The translations under genes were made by a program, and so were the position numbers. This document shows positions 34,001-45,082 of a stretch of DNA of 64,000 nt, one piece after another; positions within the stretch are counted from its first letter, which is position 1; every line of letters starts with the position of its first letter. The notes under the pieces were generated by a model. The model did not search any database. It was not told the DNA's origin and was given only the letters and a program-made list of their open reading frames with translations. Origin of the DNA: an uncultured Hoeflea sp. (GTDB taxonomy: Bacteria; Pseudomonadota; Alphaproteobacteria; Rhizobiales; Rhizobiaceae); the NCBI RefSeq assembly GCF_947501405.1, contig NZ_CANMVK010000003.1, positions 186,001 through 250,000 on the forward strand. Direction: 5' to 3'.

Positions 34001-34263
34001 GCAAAGACCCCTTCGCCGAACGGATCGACACAGACCCCAACAGGCCAGGCCGTGATGCGGCGATGACTCCCGAGGATCTTGCCGACAAGGCAGTTGACGA
34101 GTTAACGCGGCTGGTCACGCTGTTGCGCTCGGGCAAGCGCGGCTTCCTGTCGCGCGCAATTGCCCAAAGCGTGCGCGCCACGGGCGGCGATTACGACCAT
34201 CTCGCACGCGTCGCCGAATGGCAGACCGTGGTGGAAACCGATGCAGGGGACAGCGATGGCTGA
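31072..34263 (+). CDS. addB: Double-strand break repair protein AddB
   Basis: 1063 aa, C-terminal RecB-like nuclease (GTAWIIDYKTGGAPSRKEA), followed by addA. Confidence 0.95.
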   Translation: MSRARPRLMTIAPGAPFLPVLAEKILAGELISGLGYRADDPLSLARATIFVPTRRAARALRSELTDQIGAGSAILPVIRPLGETDEDSGFFDPSDPSTLTLDPPITNTAAVLRLADLVLAWKQALPQAVRDHLGGAALVAPANPADAIWLGSSLFELIQAVESEERDFADQDGAVTADLQHWWQLTREFLAIARDYWPALLNEISRSSPARHHDAMIDIFTRTLISSSKDRPVIVAGSTGTRPSTARLIAAVANLPHGAVVLPGLDHSMRESHWQSLAAAAGASTEDPAMSDAAIRSHPQYGLMRLIQSCGLGVSDLKDIPEIGRLDPEMEIRRGAVSAALLPAAATDAWGETGFLPKPDALSAAFKQVSLIEAANEREEAAALAAAMRQALEPRPGAPEPSAALVTPDRNLARRVITELKRYGIEANDSAGAPLMASPQGGLARLAAHVAFAPGDAVAIAALIKHPLARFGLDRKAAHRGAGLVERIALRGGSGEADIDQLEALVAEREASRLDRHAAQWLSRISDEDAALARDVARRAMQALMPLTSVLSPAPGSAAPAIGQYAERTASALEAICTDADGSLGTLWSDEAGESLASLLLETRDSGAALALAGHEWIGALDALLAGRMVKPRAGGHPRAFVWGALEARLQPVDTILMGALNEGVWPQAGTEDPFLSRSMKAAIGLEPPERRIGQAAHDFQMAMGAPKLVLSRALRSGKAPTVASRWLQRLLAVTGPETSNAVGARGEAMLDHVRALDLGPATAPAARPEPRPPAAAQPQRYSFSEVSKLRRDPYAIYAQRVLGLDPLDPFLADPGPRERGTLYHAILEAFISTIGPDARTLAALNRIAAEHFLTARLPDATRLIWQSRFAGAAEKIVTWEQETSGQRVRSLVEQRAGLDLPAAGIRLTGLADRIDLCRDGTAWIIDYKTGGAPSRKEARSLLDPQLALEAHALRQGGFAGLDKTRPSALLYLRLTGKDPFAERIDTDPNRPGRDAAMTPEDLADKAVDELTRLVTLLRSGKRGFLSRAIAQSVRATGGDYDHLARVAEWQTVVETDAGDSDG

Positions 34264-37200
34264 CGCGGGAATCACGCCTGCCGTTTCCGAGACCACGCTG
34301 CGGCAGAACCGTGCGGCGACGCCGGACCTTTCCGCCTGGGTGTCGGCCAATGCCGGATCGGGCAAGACTCATGTTCTGGCGCGCCGGGTGATCCGGTTGC
34401 TGCTGCGCGGGGCGCGCCCTTCGGCCATCTTGTGCCTGACTTACACCAAGGCTGCGGCGGCGGAGATGTCGAACCGGGTCTTTCGCACGCTGGCCGACTG
34501 GGTGCGGCTTGACGATACCGCGCTTGCCGAAAGACTGTCGGAACTCGAGGGTCAGGCGCCCGAGCCCGGTCATCTGATCGCCGCGCGGCGGCTGTTCGCG
34601 ACAGCGCTCGAGACCCCTGGCGGGCTCAAGATCCAGACCATCCACGCTTTTTGCGAGGCCGTCCTGCACCGCTTTCCCCTGGAGGCCAATGTTCCGGGCC
34701 ACTTCTCGGTGCTCGACGATCAGAAGGCAGCATTGCTGCTTGCCGAGGCACGCCGGCAGCTGATGTCGGCACAAAGCTTTGAGGCCGATCCCGAGCTTGC
34801 GAGCGCGGTGATGATGGCGCTGGAAATCGGCGGCGAAGCCGGATTCGATGGGCTTCTGGCCGGGCTTTATGCCCGGCGCCGCGACTATCTCGCTTTCGAC
34901 GCCGCCGCCCGCGCCAAAGGCGGAGCCGAGAGACTGTTGCGCGGGGCGCTTGGGTTGTTTCCGGATGACTCTGAAGCCGGCGTTGTTGCTGATAGCTGGC
35001 CGCTTGCGGCGCTGCCGGGCGATTACGTCAAACATGTCCATGAGTTCGCCACAGCCGCGAAATCCGCCGCCCGGGCCCGTGACTTCTGCTCCGGGCTGCT
35101 GACTGCCGGAACCGAACGGGATCCTGCCGCACGGCTGGAATTGCTGACCCGGCTGTTTTTCACGAAGTCCGGGTCACCAGCCAAGCTCGATACGATTTCA
35201 TCAAAAACGGTTGCGGAACAATTCGCTGATTTCTCGGATCGGGTGCTCGCAGCCCAGGCACAAATCGTCGATGCGACCGATCGGCTCAAGCGGCTTCGAA
35301 CGCTCGAGACCTCACTGGTTGCCCACCGGCTGGCGCGGCGCTATATCGGCGGCTTCGAGGGCCTGAAGTCCCGTCAGGCGCTCCTGGACTACGACGATCT
35401 GATCGCAGCGACCGAAGCACTTCTGGCCAAAAGCGGCGCCGGGGCGTGGGTGCATTACAAACTCGATCAGGGCATTGACCATATTCTGGTGGATGAGGCG
35501 CAGGACACCTCGCCGCTGCAATGGAATGTTATCGGACGGCTGGCGGAAGAATTCTTTGCCGGCGAAGGGGCACGAGGGCCGGGCCGTAGCCTTTTTGCCG
35601 TAGGCGATGAAAAGCAGTCGATCTACTCCTTTCAGGGCGCCCGCCCCGAACGCTTCGGCGAAGAGCGCGCCCGGGTGGCCAAACGGGCGCAAGGCGCGGG
35701 CGTAGCGTTTGAAGCGGTCTCGCTCAGGGTGTCGTTCCGCTCCTCGGTGGAAGTGCTCGCTTTGGTCGATCACGTGTTTACCGATGACGACGCGCGCCGC
35801 GGCCTGGGCAATCAGGATGAACCGGTGCTGCACGAAACCGCACGCGGCCGTGCCCCCGGTCTCGCGGAACTGTGGCCGATGATCGCCAAAGAGCGTTCTG
35901 CCAATGACGATGACTGGACCGCCGCTTTCGATGATGTGCCCGAAACCGCGCCCGCCGCGCAGCTGGCGCGCCGCATTGCCGATGTCCTGTCCGGCTGGAT
36001 TGGCCGCGAGACAATTCTGGATGCCAAGACAGGCGCGGCGCGGCCGATCACACCTGGCGATGTGCTGGTGCTGGTGCGCAAGCGCGACGGGTTCGTACCG
36101 ACGTTGCTCAGGACGCTGAAGGCCAGGGCCGGAATTCCCGTGGCGGGCGCCGACAGGCTCAAGCTGACCGATCACATTGCGGTGCAAGATCTCATCGCGC
36201 TGGGCCGCTTCTGCCTGCTCGAAGAAGACGACCTGGCGCTGGCCGGGCTGATCAAGAGCCCGCTGATCGGCATGGATGAGGACGCTTTGTTCACGCTCGG
36301 CAATGAGCGTTCCGAGGGTCAGTCGGTCTGGTCGCGTCTCAACGAACTGGCGCAATCGCAGCAGGAATTTGCGGCCGCGCGCGACCGGCTCGACCGCTGG
36401 CGCCGCCTGGTCCGAACGCTGCAGCCCCATGATTTTTACGCCACGGTGCTCGGCCCTGATGGCGGGCGCCAGGCCTATCTGCGACGTCTCGGGCACGAGG
36501 CCGGAGATGTGCTCGACGAGTTTCTGGGTCTCGGGCTCGACCATGAGCAGGCCGGGCTGCCGGGCCTGCAGGCGTTTCTGGCAATGCTTGAAAGCGATGC
36601 GCCGGAGATCAAGCGCGAGATGGAAGCCGGATCAGGTGCTGTGCGGATCATGACGGTTCACGCCGCCAAGGGGCTCGAAGCACCGGTGGTGTTTCTGGTC
36701 GATTCAGGTGGCGAGGCATTCCAGACCAGCCACCAGCCGAAATTGCGGCTGATCCCCGCCGATGGGGAAAACGGTGCAGGGTCCGGCTTGCCCGATGTGC
36801 CGGTCTGGCTGCCCGACAAATCCTTTGAAAACAGCGCCACCGAGCCGTTGCGCGACCGGCTGCGGCAACAGGCGGAAGAAGAATACCGGCGGCTGATGTA
36901 TGTCGGGCTCACCCGCGCCGCCGACCGGCTGGTGATGTGCGGCTATCGCGGCGTAAGGGAGACCAAATCCCCGACCTGGCATTCGATGGTGGAAGGCGGG
37001 ATCGCGCGGATGGACGATCAACCCGCCTTTCAGGTTACTGAAATCGAAAACGGCGCAGGCGAAGACGCTTTTACCGCCACGCGACTACGGCGCAGCAACG
37101 CAGGCGCGACGGCGGTCAGCGGTTCCGACACAGAACCACCGCCAACGGGGCGCGACGGGCCACCACTCTCGATTTCGCCCGAGCCGTTGCCTCCGCCAAA

Positions 37201-37846
37201 GCGGCTGCCCCGGCCTCTGGCGCCTTCGGGCGTCAGCGCGGTTCTGGAGGACAGCGGCGAGGTCAGCGGACAGTCGCCATTTGCGCAAAAGACCGGGGGC
37301 GCCGGGCTGGCGTTGGCGCGCGGCAGTCTGGTGCACAGGCTTTTGCAAGTGCTGCCGGGAATGGCCGAAGCCGACCGTGCGGAAGCGCTCAGGCGTTATC
37401 TCGACCGTGCGCTTGCGGGCCAGGACCGCTCGGAGGCCGATCTGATCGAACGCCAGGTTATGGGCGTGCTGCGCGATCCCGGCCTCGCTCAGATCATCGA
37501 CATGCCCGGCGAGGCCGAAGTGTCGGTGATGGGCACCTTGCGCATCGGCGGCGAGGATCGCGCGGTTTCGGGACGGATCGACCGGATCGCGGTATCTGAC
37601 GAGCGGGTGCTGATTGTCGACTACAAGACCGGGCTCGTCCCGCCGGCGGACGAGCCGCCGCCCTCAAGCCATGTCTCGCAACTGGCCATCTACCGAGCGC
37701 TGCTTGAGCCGCTTTATCCGGGACGCCGGATCGATGCGGTGCTGATTTATGTCTCGGGTCCCGTCACGGTGGAAGTGCCGGCGGAGGCGCTTGATGCGGC
37801 AATGGCAGCGCTTGAGGCCTGGCGCGATCCGCTCACGGCTCGGTGA
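34256..37846 (+). CDS. addA: Double-strand break repair helicase AddA
   Basis: [45 protein letters not shown]; UvrD/RecB helicase and nuclease (VLIVDYKTG). Confidence 0.96.
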   Translation: MADAGITPAVSETTLRQNRAATPDLSAWVSANAGSGKTHVLARRVIRLLLRGARPSAILCLTYTKAAAAEMSNRVFRTLADWVRLDDTALAERLSELEGQAPEPGHLIAARRLFATALETPGGLKIQTIHAFCEAVLHRFPLEANVPGHFSVLDDQKAALLLAEARRQLMSAQSFEADPELASAVMMALEIGGEAGFDGLLAGLYARRRDYLAFDAAARAKGGAERLLRGALGLFPDDSEAGVVADSWPLAALPGDYVKHVHEFATAAKSAARARDFCSGLLTAGTERDPAARLELLTRLFFTKSGSPAKLDTISSKTVAEQFADFSDRVLAAQAQIVDATDRLKRLRTLETSLVAHRLARRYIGGFEGLKSRQALLDYDDLIAATEALLAKSGAGAWVHYKLDQGIDHILVDEAQDTSPLQWNVIGRLAEEFFAGEGARGPGRSLFAVGDEKQSIYSFQGARPERFGEERARVAKRAQGAGVAFEAVSLRVSFRSSVEVLALVDHVFTDDDARRGLGNQDEPVLHETARGRAPGLAELWPMIAKERSANDDDWTAAFDDVPETAPAAQLARRIADVLSGWIGRETILDAKTGAARPITPGDVLVLVRKRDGFVPTLLRTLKARAGIPVAGADRLKLTDHIAVQDLIALGRFCLLEEDDLALAGLIKSPLIGMDEDALFTLGNERSEGQSVWSRLNELAQSQQEFAAARDRLDRWRRLVRTLQPHDFYATVLGPDGGRQAYLRRLGHEAGDVLDEFLGLGLDHEQAGLPGLQAFLAMLESDAPEIKREMEAGSGAVRIMTVHAAKGLEAPVVFLVDSGGEAFQTSHQPKLRLIPADGENGAGSGLPDVPVWLPDKSFENSATEPLRDRLRQQAEEEYRRLMYVGLTRAADRLVMCGYRGVRETKSPTWHSMVEGGIARMDDQPAFQVTEIENGAGEDAFTATRLRRSNAGATAVSGSDTEPPPTGRDGPPLSISPEPLPPPKRLPRPLAPSGVSAVLEDSGEVSGQSPFAQKTGGAGLALARGSLVHRLLQVLPGMAEADRAEALRRYLDRALAGQDRSEADLIERQVMGVLRDPGLAQIIDMPGEAEVSVMGTLRIGGEDRAVSGRIDRIAVSDERVLIVDYKTGLVPPADEPPPSSHVSQLAIYRALLEPLYPGRRIDAVLIYVSGPVTVEVPAEALDAAMAALEAWRDPLTAR

Positions 37847-37928
37847 TCGGCGGCAAACGCACTTGAATGTTGACCCTCGAATCATCACATTGTTCGCATC
37901 TGAGACAGCCATCAAAGGAGTGCCCATA

Positions 37929-38252
37929 ATGGCCACCGTGAAAGTAGACAGCGCCAATTTCCAAAGTGAAGTGCTCGAGTCCAGCGTGCCGGTCGTCGTC
38001 GACTTCTGGGCCGAATGGTGCGGCCCCTGCAAGATGATTGCGCCGAGCCTCGAAGAGATCTCCAATGAGATGGAAGGCAAGGTGAAGGTCGCCAAGATCA
38101 ACATCGACGAGAATCCGCAGATCGCCTCGCAGTTCGGCGTTCGTTCGATCCCGACGCTGGCCATGTTCAAGGGCGGCGCTGTGGCTGATATCAAGGTCGG
38201 CGCATCGCCGAAAACCGCACTTTCGAGCTGGATCAACGGCGCCGTCGCCTGA
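37929..38252 (+). CDS. trxA: Thioredoxin
   Basis: [29 protein letters not shown] active site. Confidence 0.97.
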   Translation: MATVKVDSANFQSEVLESSVPVVVDFWAEWCGPCKMIAPSLEEISNEMEGKVKVAKINIDENPQIASQFGVRSIPTLAMFKGGAVADIKVGASPKTALSSWINGAVA

Positions 38253-38274
38253 GTTCGGCCACCACGCAAGTTTC

Positions 38275-38306
38275 AAAACCCGCCCGCGATTCCGGGCGGG
38301 TTTTTT
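38275..38306 (+). terminator. Rho-independent terminator of trxA
   Basis: AAAACCCGCCCG-CGATT-CCGGGCGGGTTTTTT. Confidence 0.9.
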
Positions 38307-38384
38307 GTATGTCAAACATGATCTTGAAGCGTTTTCCGAAGCGTGCGCGGCGGTTCGATTGGTGTGTGTGAAGCCGCAGCCCGG

Positions 38385-39731
38385 TCAGATCGGCGGCGTG
38401 CCGTTGCGCCGGAGCACATCGCCAAGCAGGTAGAGCGACCCGCAGATCAATACCCGGGGCGCCGGTTCAAGACGGTTCCAATTCCTGGTTACGGCGATCA
38501 TCGCCGCTTCAACATCCGCCGCGGATTCAGCGGTAAGACCCGCCTCGTCGGCCGTGTCGGCCAGAAATTCGGGATCCAGCCCGGCTTCCGAATCGGGCAC
38601 CGGAACCGTGAACACATGCCGGGCCATGCCGGTAAACGCCTCGAAATAGCCGACCGGATCCTTGGTGTTGATCATGCCGGCAATCAAAAACAACGGCCGC
38701 GAATCGCGCTCTTCAAGATTGGCCATGGCTTCCGCAATCGCCCGGCCGGCGCCGGGATTGTGACCGCCATCGATCCACACTTCCATACCGTCCATCGCAG
38801 CCTCGGTGATGAGGCCGCGGGGCAGCCTTTCCAGCCGGCCTGGCCAGGACACGTCGACAAGGCCTCTGGCGATCGCCGCCTCGTCCAGCTCAAAGCCAGC
38901 TGATTTCAACGCCCGGATTGCCGCTGCGGCATTGGATTGCTGGTGCCGCCCCGCCAACCGCGGCAACGGCAGGTCGATGAGTTCCTCATCGTCCTGATAG
39001 GCAAGCCGGCCGTTTTCTTCGTTGGCAAAATAGTCCTGGCCATAGACGCTGACCGGACAGCGAAGCCGCTCGGCACTGGCGATTATCACATCCCGCGCGC
39101 TCTCGTCGGGTTGGGCGCCGATCACCACCGGCACCCCTGCCTTGATGATGCCCGCCTTCTCCGCCGCAATCAGTTCAACGCGGTCACCGAGATAGGCCTG
39201 ATGATCAAGCGAAATCGACATGATCAGGGCCACCGCCGGCCTGGCAATCACATTGGTGGCGTCGAAACGGCCACCAAGACCGACCTCGACAATGGCGACA
39301 TCGGCGGGATGCTCTGAAAAAAGCAGAAACATCACCGCGGTGAGAATTTCGAAAACGGTGATCATCTCGCCCTGGTTGGCCTCCGCCACCCGCCGCACGG
39401 CCTCGGCAAAAGTCTCGTCGCTCACCAGCCGGCCGCCGCCTTTTGCGCCCAGACGGTAACGTTCATGCCAATTGACCAGATGCGGCGAGGTATGGACATG
39501 CGCCGTAAGACCGTGGGCTTCCAGGATCGCGCGGCAAAACGCACCGGTGGAGCCCTTGCCATTGGTGCCGGCGATGTGGATCACCGGCGGCAGCCGGTCC
39601 TGCGGATTGCCCAGCCGTTTCAACAGGCGGGTTATGCGCCCCAGCGACAGATCGAAGCCTTTGGGGTGCAGCGCCATCAGCGCGTTGATTTCCTGTTCGG
39701 CCGCTGACACCACCGATTTCCTCACCGTCAT
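38385..39731 (-). CDS. folC: Bifunctional folylpolyglutamate synthase/dihydrofolate synthase
   Basis: VIHIAGTNGKGSTGAFCRAILEAHGLTAHVHTSPHLVNWHERYR. Confidence 0.95.
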   Translation of the reverse strand: MTVRKSVVSAAEQEINALMALHPKGFDLSLGRITRLLKRLGNPQDRLPPVIHIAGTNGKGSTGAFCRAILEAHGLTAHVHTSPHLVNWHERYRLGAKGGGRLVSDETFAEAVRRVAEANQGEMITVFEILTAVMFLLFSEHPADVAIVEVGLGGRFDATNVIARPAVALIMSISLDHQAYLGDRVELIAAEKAGIIKAGVPVVIGAQPDESARDVIIASAERLRCPVSVYGQDYFANEENGRLAYQDDEELIDLPLPRLAGRHQQSNAAAAIRALKSAGFELDEAAIARGLVDVSWPGRLERLPRGLITEAAMDGMEVWIDGGHNPGAGRAIAEAMANLEERDSRPLFLIAGMINTKDPVGYFEAFTGMARHVFTVPVPDSEAGLDPEFLADTADEAGLTAESAADVEAAMIAVTRNWNRLEPAPRVLICGSLYLLGDVLRRNGTPPI

Positions 39732-39761
39732 GGAACCTGGGTTATGCGCCGGCCGGCGGCG

Positions 39762-40694
39762 CTATTCGGCCGCCTGAACCGCTTCGGGCTGAGGCTCTTC
39801 CGCTGCTTCCGGCGACGGGGCCGGCAACGCCACCGGAGCGGGTGCGTCAAGCTTGAGAAAGATCCTGAGCAGCCGGGCGATGGTCTCCGGAATATCATGC
39901 CGGTGGATCACCATATCGATCATGCCGTGCTCAAGCAGGTATTCAGAGGTCTGGAAGCCCTCCGGCAGCTTTTCGCGGATGGTCTGTTCAATGACCCGTT
40001 TGCCGGCAAAGCAGATTTCTGCACCGGGCTCGGCCAGATGCACATCACCGAGCATGGCGTAGGAGGCCGACACCCCGCCGGTGGTGGGATTGGTCAACAC
40101 CACGATATAGGGCAGTCCCGCTTCCTTGAGCATTTCCACCGCCACCGTGGTGCGCGGCAGTTGCATCAGCGACAGGATGCCTTCCTGCATGCGGGCGCCG
40201 CCGGAGGCTGGGAACATGACCAGCGGGCAATTGCGCTCGATCGCCGCCTCGAAGGCCTGGATGATGGCTTCGCCTGCGGCGATACCAAGCGATCCGCCCA
40301 TGAAGGAGAAATCATGCACACAGGCGATGATCTCGACCCCGCGCACCGCGCCATGGGCGGCAATGACGGAATCCTCGAGCCCGGTCTTGGTGCGATTGTC
40401 CCTCAGCCGGTCGGAGTATTTCTTGGAATCACGGAATTTCAGCGGATCCTGAGGCACCTTGGGTGAGGGCAGCAGCTCGTATTTGCCCTCATCAAACATG
40501 TGTTTGAGTCGCGCTTCGGCCGACATTTTCATGTGATAGCCGGAAGCCGGGATCACATAGTGGTTTTCCTCGAGATCATTGTGAAACACCATCTCCCCGG
40601 TTTCCGGACACTTGATCCAGAGATTTTCCGGAACCTCCCGGCGGCCGAGCATGGAATTGATCTTTGGCCTGACATAGTTGGTGATCCAGTTCAC
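39762..40694 (-). CDS. accD: Acetyl-CoA carboxylase carboxyltransferase subunit beta
   Basis: [47 protein letters not shown]...[19 protein letters not shown]. Confidence 0.97.
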   Translation of the reverse strand: MNWITNYVRPKINSMLGRREVPENLWIKCPETGEMVFHNDLEENHYVIPASGYHMKMSAEARLKHMFDEGKYELLPSPKVPQDPLKFRDSKKYSDRLRDNRTKTGLEDSVIAAHGAVRGVEIIACVHDFSFMGGSLGIAAGEAIIQAFEAAIERNCPLVMFPASGGARMQEGILSLMQLPRTTVAVEMLKEAGLPYIVVLTNPTTGGVSASYAMLGDVHLAEPGAEICFAGKRVIEQTIREKLPEGFQTSEYLLEHGMIDMVIHRHDIPETIARLLRIFLKLDAPAPVALPAPSPEAAEEPQPEAVQAAE

Positions 40695-40762
40695 GAGTTC
40701 GTCTCCGCTTCGTCCTGGCCCCGCTTGAGGCCTAAATGCGCCGATATGCTAATGTGGGGGTC

Positions 40763-41602
40763 TCAGTCCGCGGGTGCAAGCCGCGCTTCGCGCACGCCGG
40801 TCGCCAGCCCGCGCACCATGGTGGCCACGCTCTCGACTGTATCGCTGGTGGCCGCTCCGCTTCCGTCGAGCGTGTTGGCGATCTGGTTGACGATTGCAGT
40901 GCCGACCACGACACCGTCAGCGGACTTGCCGATGGCGCGCGCCTGCTCGGCGGTCTTGACCCCGAAGCCGACGCAAACCGGAAGGCCGGTGTGGCCCTTG
41001 ATCCGGTCAACGGCCGCGTTGACCTTCGAGGTATCGGCGATTGCCGAGCCGGTGATGCCGGTCATGGACACGTAGTAGACAAAACCGGAGGTGTTGGCGA
41101 GCACGCGCGGCAGCCGCTTGTCGTCGGTGGTGGGCGTCGCCAGACGGATGAAATTAAGGCCGGCGCCAAGTGCGGGAAGGCACAGTTCCTCGTCCATTTC
41201 CGGCGGCAGGTCGACGACGATCAGGCCATCGATCCCGGCCTCGCGGGCGTCGGTCAGGAAACGCTCGACGCCGTAGATGTAGATCGGATTGTAATAGCCC
41301 ATCAGCACGATCGGCGTGTCATTGTCGGTTTTGCGGAAATCACGCGCCATATCAAGCGTGCGCGACAGCGTCTGACCCGCCTTCAGCGCGCGCTGGCCGG
41401 CCATCTGGATTGCCGGGCCATCGGCCATCGGATCGGAAAACGGCATGCCGAGTTCGATCACGTCGGATCCTGCGCCGGGCAGCGCCTGCATGATCTTGAG
41501 CGAGGTGTCGTAATCCGGATCACCGCCCATGAAATAGGTGACCAGCGCCGGCCGGCCTTCGGATTTGAGCTTTTCAAAGCGGGTATCGATACGTGTGGTC
41601 AT
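40763..41602 (-). CDS. trpA: Tryptophan synthase alpha chain
   Basis: [63 protein letters not shown]. Confidence 0.97.
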   Translation of the reverse strand: MTTRIDTRFEKLKSEGRPALVTYFMGGDPDYDTSLKIMQALPGAGSDVIELGMPFSDPMADGPAIQMAGQRALKAGQTLSRTLDMARDFRKTDNDTPIVLMGYYNPIYIYGVERFLTDAREAGIDGLIVVDLPPEMDEELCLPALGAGLNFIRLATPTTDDKRLPRVLANTSGFVYYVSMTGITGSAIADTSKVNAAVDRIKGHTGLPVCVGFGVKTAEQARAIGKSADGVVVGTAIVNQIANTLDGSGAATSDTVESVATMVRGLATGVREARLAPAD

Positions 41603-41604
41603 GA

Positions 41605-42825
41605 TCAAAGCTCCACGCCGAGGATCTTGCCGACGGTGAAAATGTCCTTGTCGCCGCGGCCGCACAAATTCATGACGATGATTTGATCCTTGCCCATTTT
41701 CGGGGCGCGCTTGATCACCTCGGCCAGCGCATGGCTGGGCTCCAGCGCCGGGATGATACCTTCAAGCCGGGTGAGCAACTGGAAGGCTTCCAGCGCTTCG
41801 TCATCCATGATTGGCACATAGTTGACCCGGCCGGATTCCTTAAGCCAGGAATGCTCGGGCCCGATGCCCGGATAATCGAGCCCGGCCGAGATCGAGTGGC
41901 CTTCCTGGATCTGGCCGTCGCCATCCTGCAGCAGATAGGTGCGGTTTCCGTGCAGCACGCCTGGCGACCCGGCGGTCAGGGAGGCACAGTGCTCGTGACC
42001 ACCCAGCCCCTTGCCGCCGGCCTCAACGCCCACGATCTCGACGTCCTGGTCGTCGAGGAAGGGATGGAACAGCCCGATCGCGTTGGAGCCGCCGCCGACG
42101 GCCGCCACCAGCATGTCGGGCAACCGGCCTTCCAGCGCCAGCAACTGTTCACGGGTTTCCTGACCGATCACCGACTGGAAGGTGCGAACCATCTCCGGAT
42201 AAGGGTGCGGGCCCGCTGCGGTGCCGATAAGATAATAGGTGTCGGACACATTGGTGACCCAGTCTCTGAGCGCCTCGTTCATGGCGTCCTTGAGCGTGCC
42301 CTGGCCGGATGTCACCGGATGCACCTTGGCGCCCAGCAGCTTCATGCGAAACACATTCGGCGCCTGCCGCTCGACATCGGTGGCGCCCATATAGACTTCG
42401 CACGGATAGCCGAACCGCGCTGCCACCGTGGCCGAGGCGACGCCGTGTTGGCCAGCCCCGGTCTCGGCGATGATGCGGGTTTTGCCCATGCGCTTGGCGA
42501 GCAGGATCTGGCCCACGCAATTGTTGATCTTGTGCGACCCGGTGTGGTTGAGCTCGTCGCGCTTGAAGTAGACCTTGGCGCCGCCAAGATGCTCGGTCAG
42601 CCTCTCGGCGAAATAGATCGGCGACGGACGCCCGGTGTAATGGGTGTTGAGATGCTCGAGTTCAGCCTGAAAGGCGGGATCGGTCTTGGCCCTGGTCCAT
42701 TCCTCTTCCAGTTCCAGAATCAACGGCATCAATGTTTCGGCGACGAAACGTCCCCCGAAAATGCCGAACATGCCCTGTTCGTCGGGTCCGGTGCGGAATG
42801 AATTGGGATTGGCTGGCTGGTTCAC
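41605..42825 (-). CDS. trpB: Tryptophan synthase beta chain
   Basis: [51 protein letters not shown]. Confidence 0.98.
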   Translation of the reverse strand: MNQPANPNSFRTGPDEQGMFGIFGGRFVAETLMPLILELEEEWTRAKTDPAFQAELEHLNTHYTGRPSPIYFAERLTEHLGGAKVYFKRDELNHTGSHKINNCVGQILLAKRMGKTRIIAETGAGQHGVASATVAARFGYPCEVYMGATDVERQAPNVFRMKLLGAKVHPVTSGQGTLKDAMNEALRDWVTNVSDTYYLIGTAAGPHPYPEMVRTFQSVIGQETREQLLALEGRLPDMLVAAVGGGSNAIGLFHPFLDDQDVEIVGVEAGGKGLGGHEHCASLTAGSPGVLHGNRTYLLQDGDGQIQEGHSISAGLDYPGIGPEHSWLKESGRVNYVPIMDDEALEAFQLLTRLEGIIPALEPSHALAEVIKRAPKMGKDQIIVMNLCGRGDKDIFTVGKILGVEL

Positions 42826-42830
42826 TGCAT

Positions 42831-43496
42831 CTACTCCTGAGACCGTCCATTTTCGGCGGCTGTGACGGCGTGTACGAAAGCATCCATCATGGCGGGATCC
42901 TTGACCCCCGGTGCGCTTTCGACCCCCGACGACACATCGACACCGGGCGCGCGGGAAATCCGCAACGCCTCGCCGATATTGTCCTTCGTCAGACCACCGG
43001 AAAGCATGTAACTAGCAGCCCCGTCAAGCGCGGCAAGAAGCCGCCAGTCGAAGCTTACGCCATTGCCGCCGGGAAGATCGGAACCCCGCGGCGGCTTGGC
43101 GTCGAACAGGAACCGATCTGCGACGCCCCTGTACGGCGCAATCCGCTCAAGATCGGCGGCTTCGCGGATGGCGAAGGCCTTCATCACCGGCAGGCCGCAC
43201 CGTGCCTTGAGCTCGGCCGCGCGCGCCGGGCTTTCGCCGCCATGCAATTGCAGCCAGTCCGGTTTGACTTCGGCGACGATCTCGTCGAGCCCGGCGTCGT
43301 CCATATCAACAGTCACGGCGACGGTCTTGAGACCTAAACCCCTGGCGCGGGCGCTCAGATCCGCCGCTTGCGCGACGCCCACATGCCGCGGGCTTTTTTC
43401 AAAGAAGATAAAGCCTGCCATATCGGCCTTCAGCCGGGCTGCGCGATCAATCGCCTCGGGGGTGCTCAAGCCGCAGATTTTGATCATCGTGGTCAT
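42831..43496 (-). CDS. trpF: Phosphoribosylanthranilate isomerase
   Basis: [36 protein letters not shown]; start at MTTMIKICG (43496). Confidence 0.95.
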   Translation of the reverse strand: MTTMIKICGLSTPEAIDRAARLKADMAGFIFFEKSPRHVGVAQAADLSARARGLGLKTVAVTVDMDDAGLDEIVAEVKPDWLQLHGGESPARAAELKARCGLPVMKAFAIREAADLERIAPYRGVADRFLFDAKPPRGSDLPGGNGVSFDWRLLAALDGAASYMLSGGLTKDNIGEALRISRAPGVDVSSGVESAPGVKDPAMMDAFVHAVTAAENGRSQE

Positions 43497-43606
43497 GCGG
43501 CTGACCTCGCACAAAACCGTCTCTGAGTCGAGATGACCATAAGATGACATTGTGGCCGTAGATGCGCCCGAACGGGACGTCGGAAAGTGCGGCCCGTCGG
43601 ATGTGT

Positions 43607-44383
43607 TCAGAAGCTTACGGCGAACAGGCGCGAACCGTTCTGTTTGAGCCAGCGCTTGGCTTCATCGGTGCGGGGACACAGCTCACGGCAGGTGGCCCAG
43701 AAGCGCGGCCCGTGGTTCATTTCCTTAAGATGCGCCACTTCGTGGGCGGCGAGATAATCGATGACGAAATCCGGCGCCATGGCAATGCGCCAGGAAAACG
43801 ACAGATTGCCCTTCGAGGTGCAGGAGCCCCAGCGGCTCTTGGTGTCCTTGTAAGAAATCGAGCGCACCGTCTCGCCGAGCCGGGCGGCATGGCCGGCGAC
43901 CAGCGCTTCGAGTTCGCTTCTGGCCACGCGCTTGAGATGATCGGCGACGCGGCGGCCGGTATGCTCGGGGCTGCCCGCAACCCGGAGGACCGCGACGCCG
44001 TCAATCTCGGTCTGCTCGGCAAGACCGCGCAGTTTTCCGGTCATCTCGATGCGGTGCTCGACGCCGCGGATGGCGATCTTGCCGACCTCGGCCAGCGGGC
44101 CAGAGTCCGGCACGCGAGCCAGCCGGGTCATCAGCCAGGCATGGTGGCGGGTGAGAAAGGCGTCGACCTCATGACCGGGCAGACCGCGCGGGATCGTCAG
44201 TTTCAACGCCTGGCCACCGGGCTCGATGCGAAGCGTCATGCGGGTGGCGCGGGCGTTTTCGCGAATGGTCAGCGGCAGCGCCCGGCCATTGACGGTAACG
44301 CTGTCAGGCCTTGGCGCGGGCGGCGTGTTGGATTTGCGGCTCAGTCCGAACATTGGCAAGAGTCTAGCCGATTCGAAGGGCAT
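43607..44383 (-). CDS. YgjP/SprT-like metallopeptidase (DUF45)
   Basis: YKDTKSRWGSCTSKGNLSFSWRIAMAPDFVIDYLAAHEVAHLKEMNHGPRFW. Confidence 0.9.
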   Translation of the reverse strand: MPFESARLLPMFGLSRKSNTPPAPRPDSVTVNGRALPLTIRENARATRMTLRIEPGGQALKLTIPRGLPGHEVDAFLTRHHAWLMTRLARVPDSGPLAEVGKIAIRGVEHRIEMTGKLRGLAEQTEIDGVAVLRVAGSPEHTGRRVADHLKRVARSELEALVAGHAARLGETVRSISYKDTKSRWGSCTSKGNLSFSWRIAMAPDFVIDYLAAHEVAHLKEMNHGPRFWATCRELCPRTDEAKRWLKQNGSRLFAVSF

Positions 44384-44429
44384 TGGGGCCGGTTTCCGCG
44401 GCCTGGATGCCGCAGCGGCGGTCAGTCAC

Positions 44430-44458
44430 AAAAACGGCGCCCGGTGAGGGACGCCGCC
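44430..44458 (-). terminator. Probable terminator after the DUF2852 gene
   Basis: Minus strand GGCGGCGTCCC-TCACC-GGGCGCCGTTTTTG. Confidence 0.5.
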
Positions 44459-44492
44459 TTGCTTGCTGGAGGGCAATCGGAGGGACCGGCAA

Positions 44493-44921
44493 TCAGCCGT
44501 CGATTTCAGGAACAGAACGCTTCTTCTTGGTCTGGCTCGTCTGGCGATCGGCCATGAACTGGTCGAACTCCTTGCGGTCACGGGCCATGCGCAGATCATG
44601 CATATGCTGATCGAATTCCTTGCGCATCTCATCGAGCTTCTTGCGCTCTTCATCGAGCCGCGTGAGTTCGGCGTCGCGCCATTCGTCGAATGCGACATTG
44701 CCGCTGCTCGACTGCATGCCGTGGCCGCGCTTGCGGCGGAACGAACCGGCAAAGTCGTCAGTCGCGCGGTTTACATCGGCCTTGAAGGCATCAAGCCGGT
44801 CGCCCCAGATGATGTAGGCCAGCATGGCCAGGCCGAGCGGCCAGAAAACCATAAAGCCCAGAACCATCAGGGCAATGGTTGCCGGCGTCCAGGCAGGGCG
44901 GATCAATGCGGTTTGTGTCAT
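44493..44921 (-). CDS. DUF2852 domain membrane protein
   Basis: MTQTALIRPAWTPATIALMVLGFMVFWPLGLAMLAYIIWGDRLDAFKADVNRATDDF. Confidence 0.8.
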   Translation of the reverse strand: MTQTALIRPAWTPATIALMVLGFMVFWPLGLAMLAYIIWGDRLDAFKADVNRATDDFAGSFRRKRGHGMQSSSGNVAFDEWRDAELTRLDEERKKLDEMRKEFDQHMHDLRMARDRKEFDQFMADRQTSQTKKKRSVPEIDG

Positions 44922-45082
44922 CGGGTAACCTCGTCTCGTCAAAGGGAAGCGGGGATCGTTCCCTCGTGATTTTGATGTGGTATGGCCGACGGATCGATTC
45001 AAGAAATCACGCGCGTAATTTCTTCAACTCATTGTTTTATCGTTGAATTATTCGATGGTTAAAATGCAACCCATTGTCCGGA

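Noticed and set aside
35312-36544. 410-aa minus-strand ORF inside addA
   Set aside because: Antisense shadow of the conserved helicase gene.
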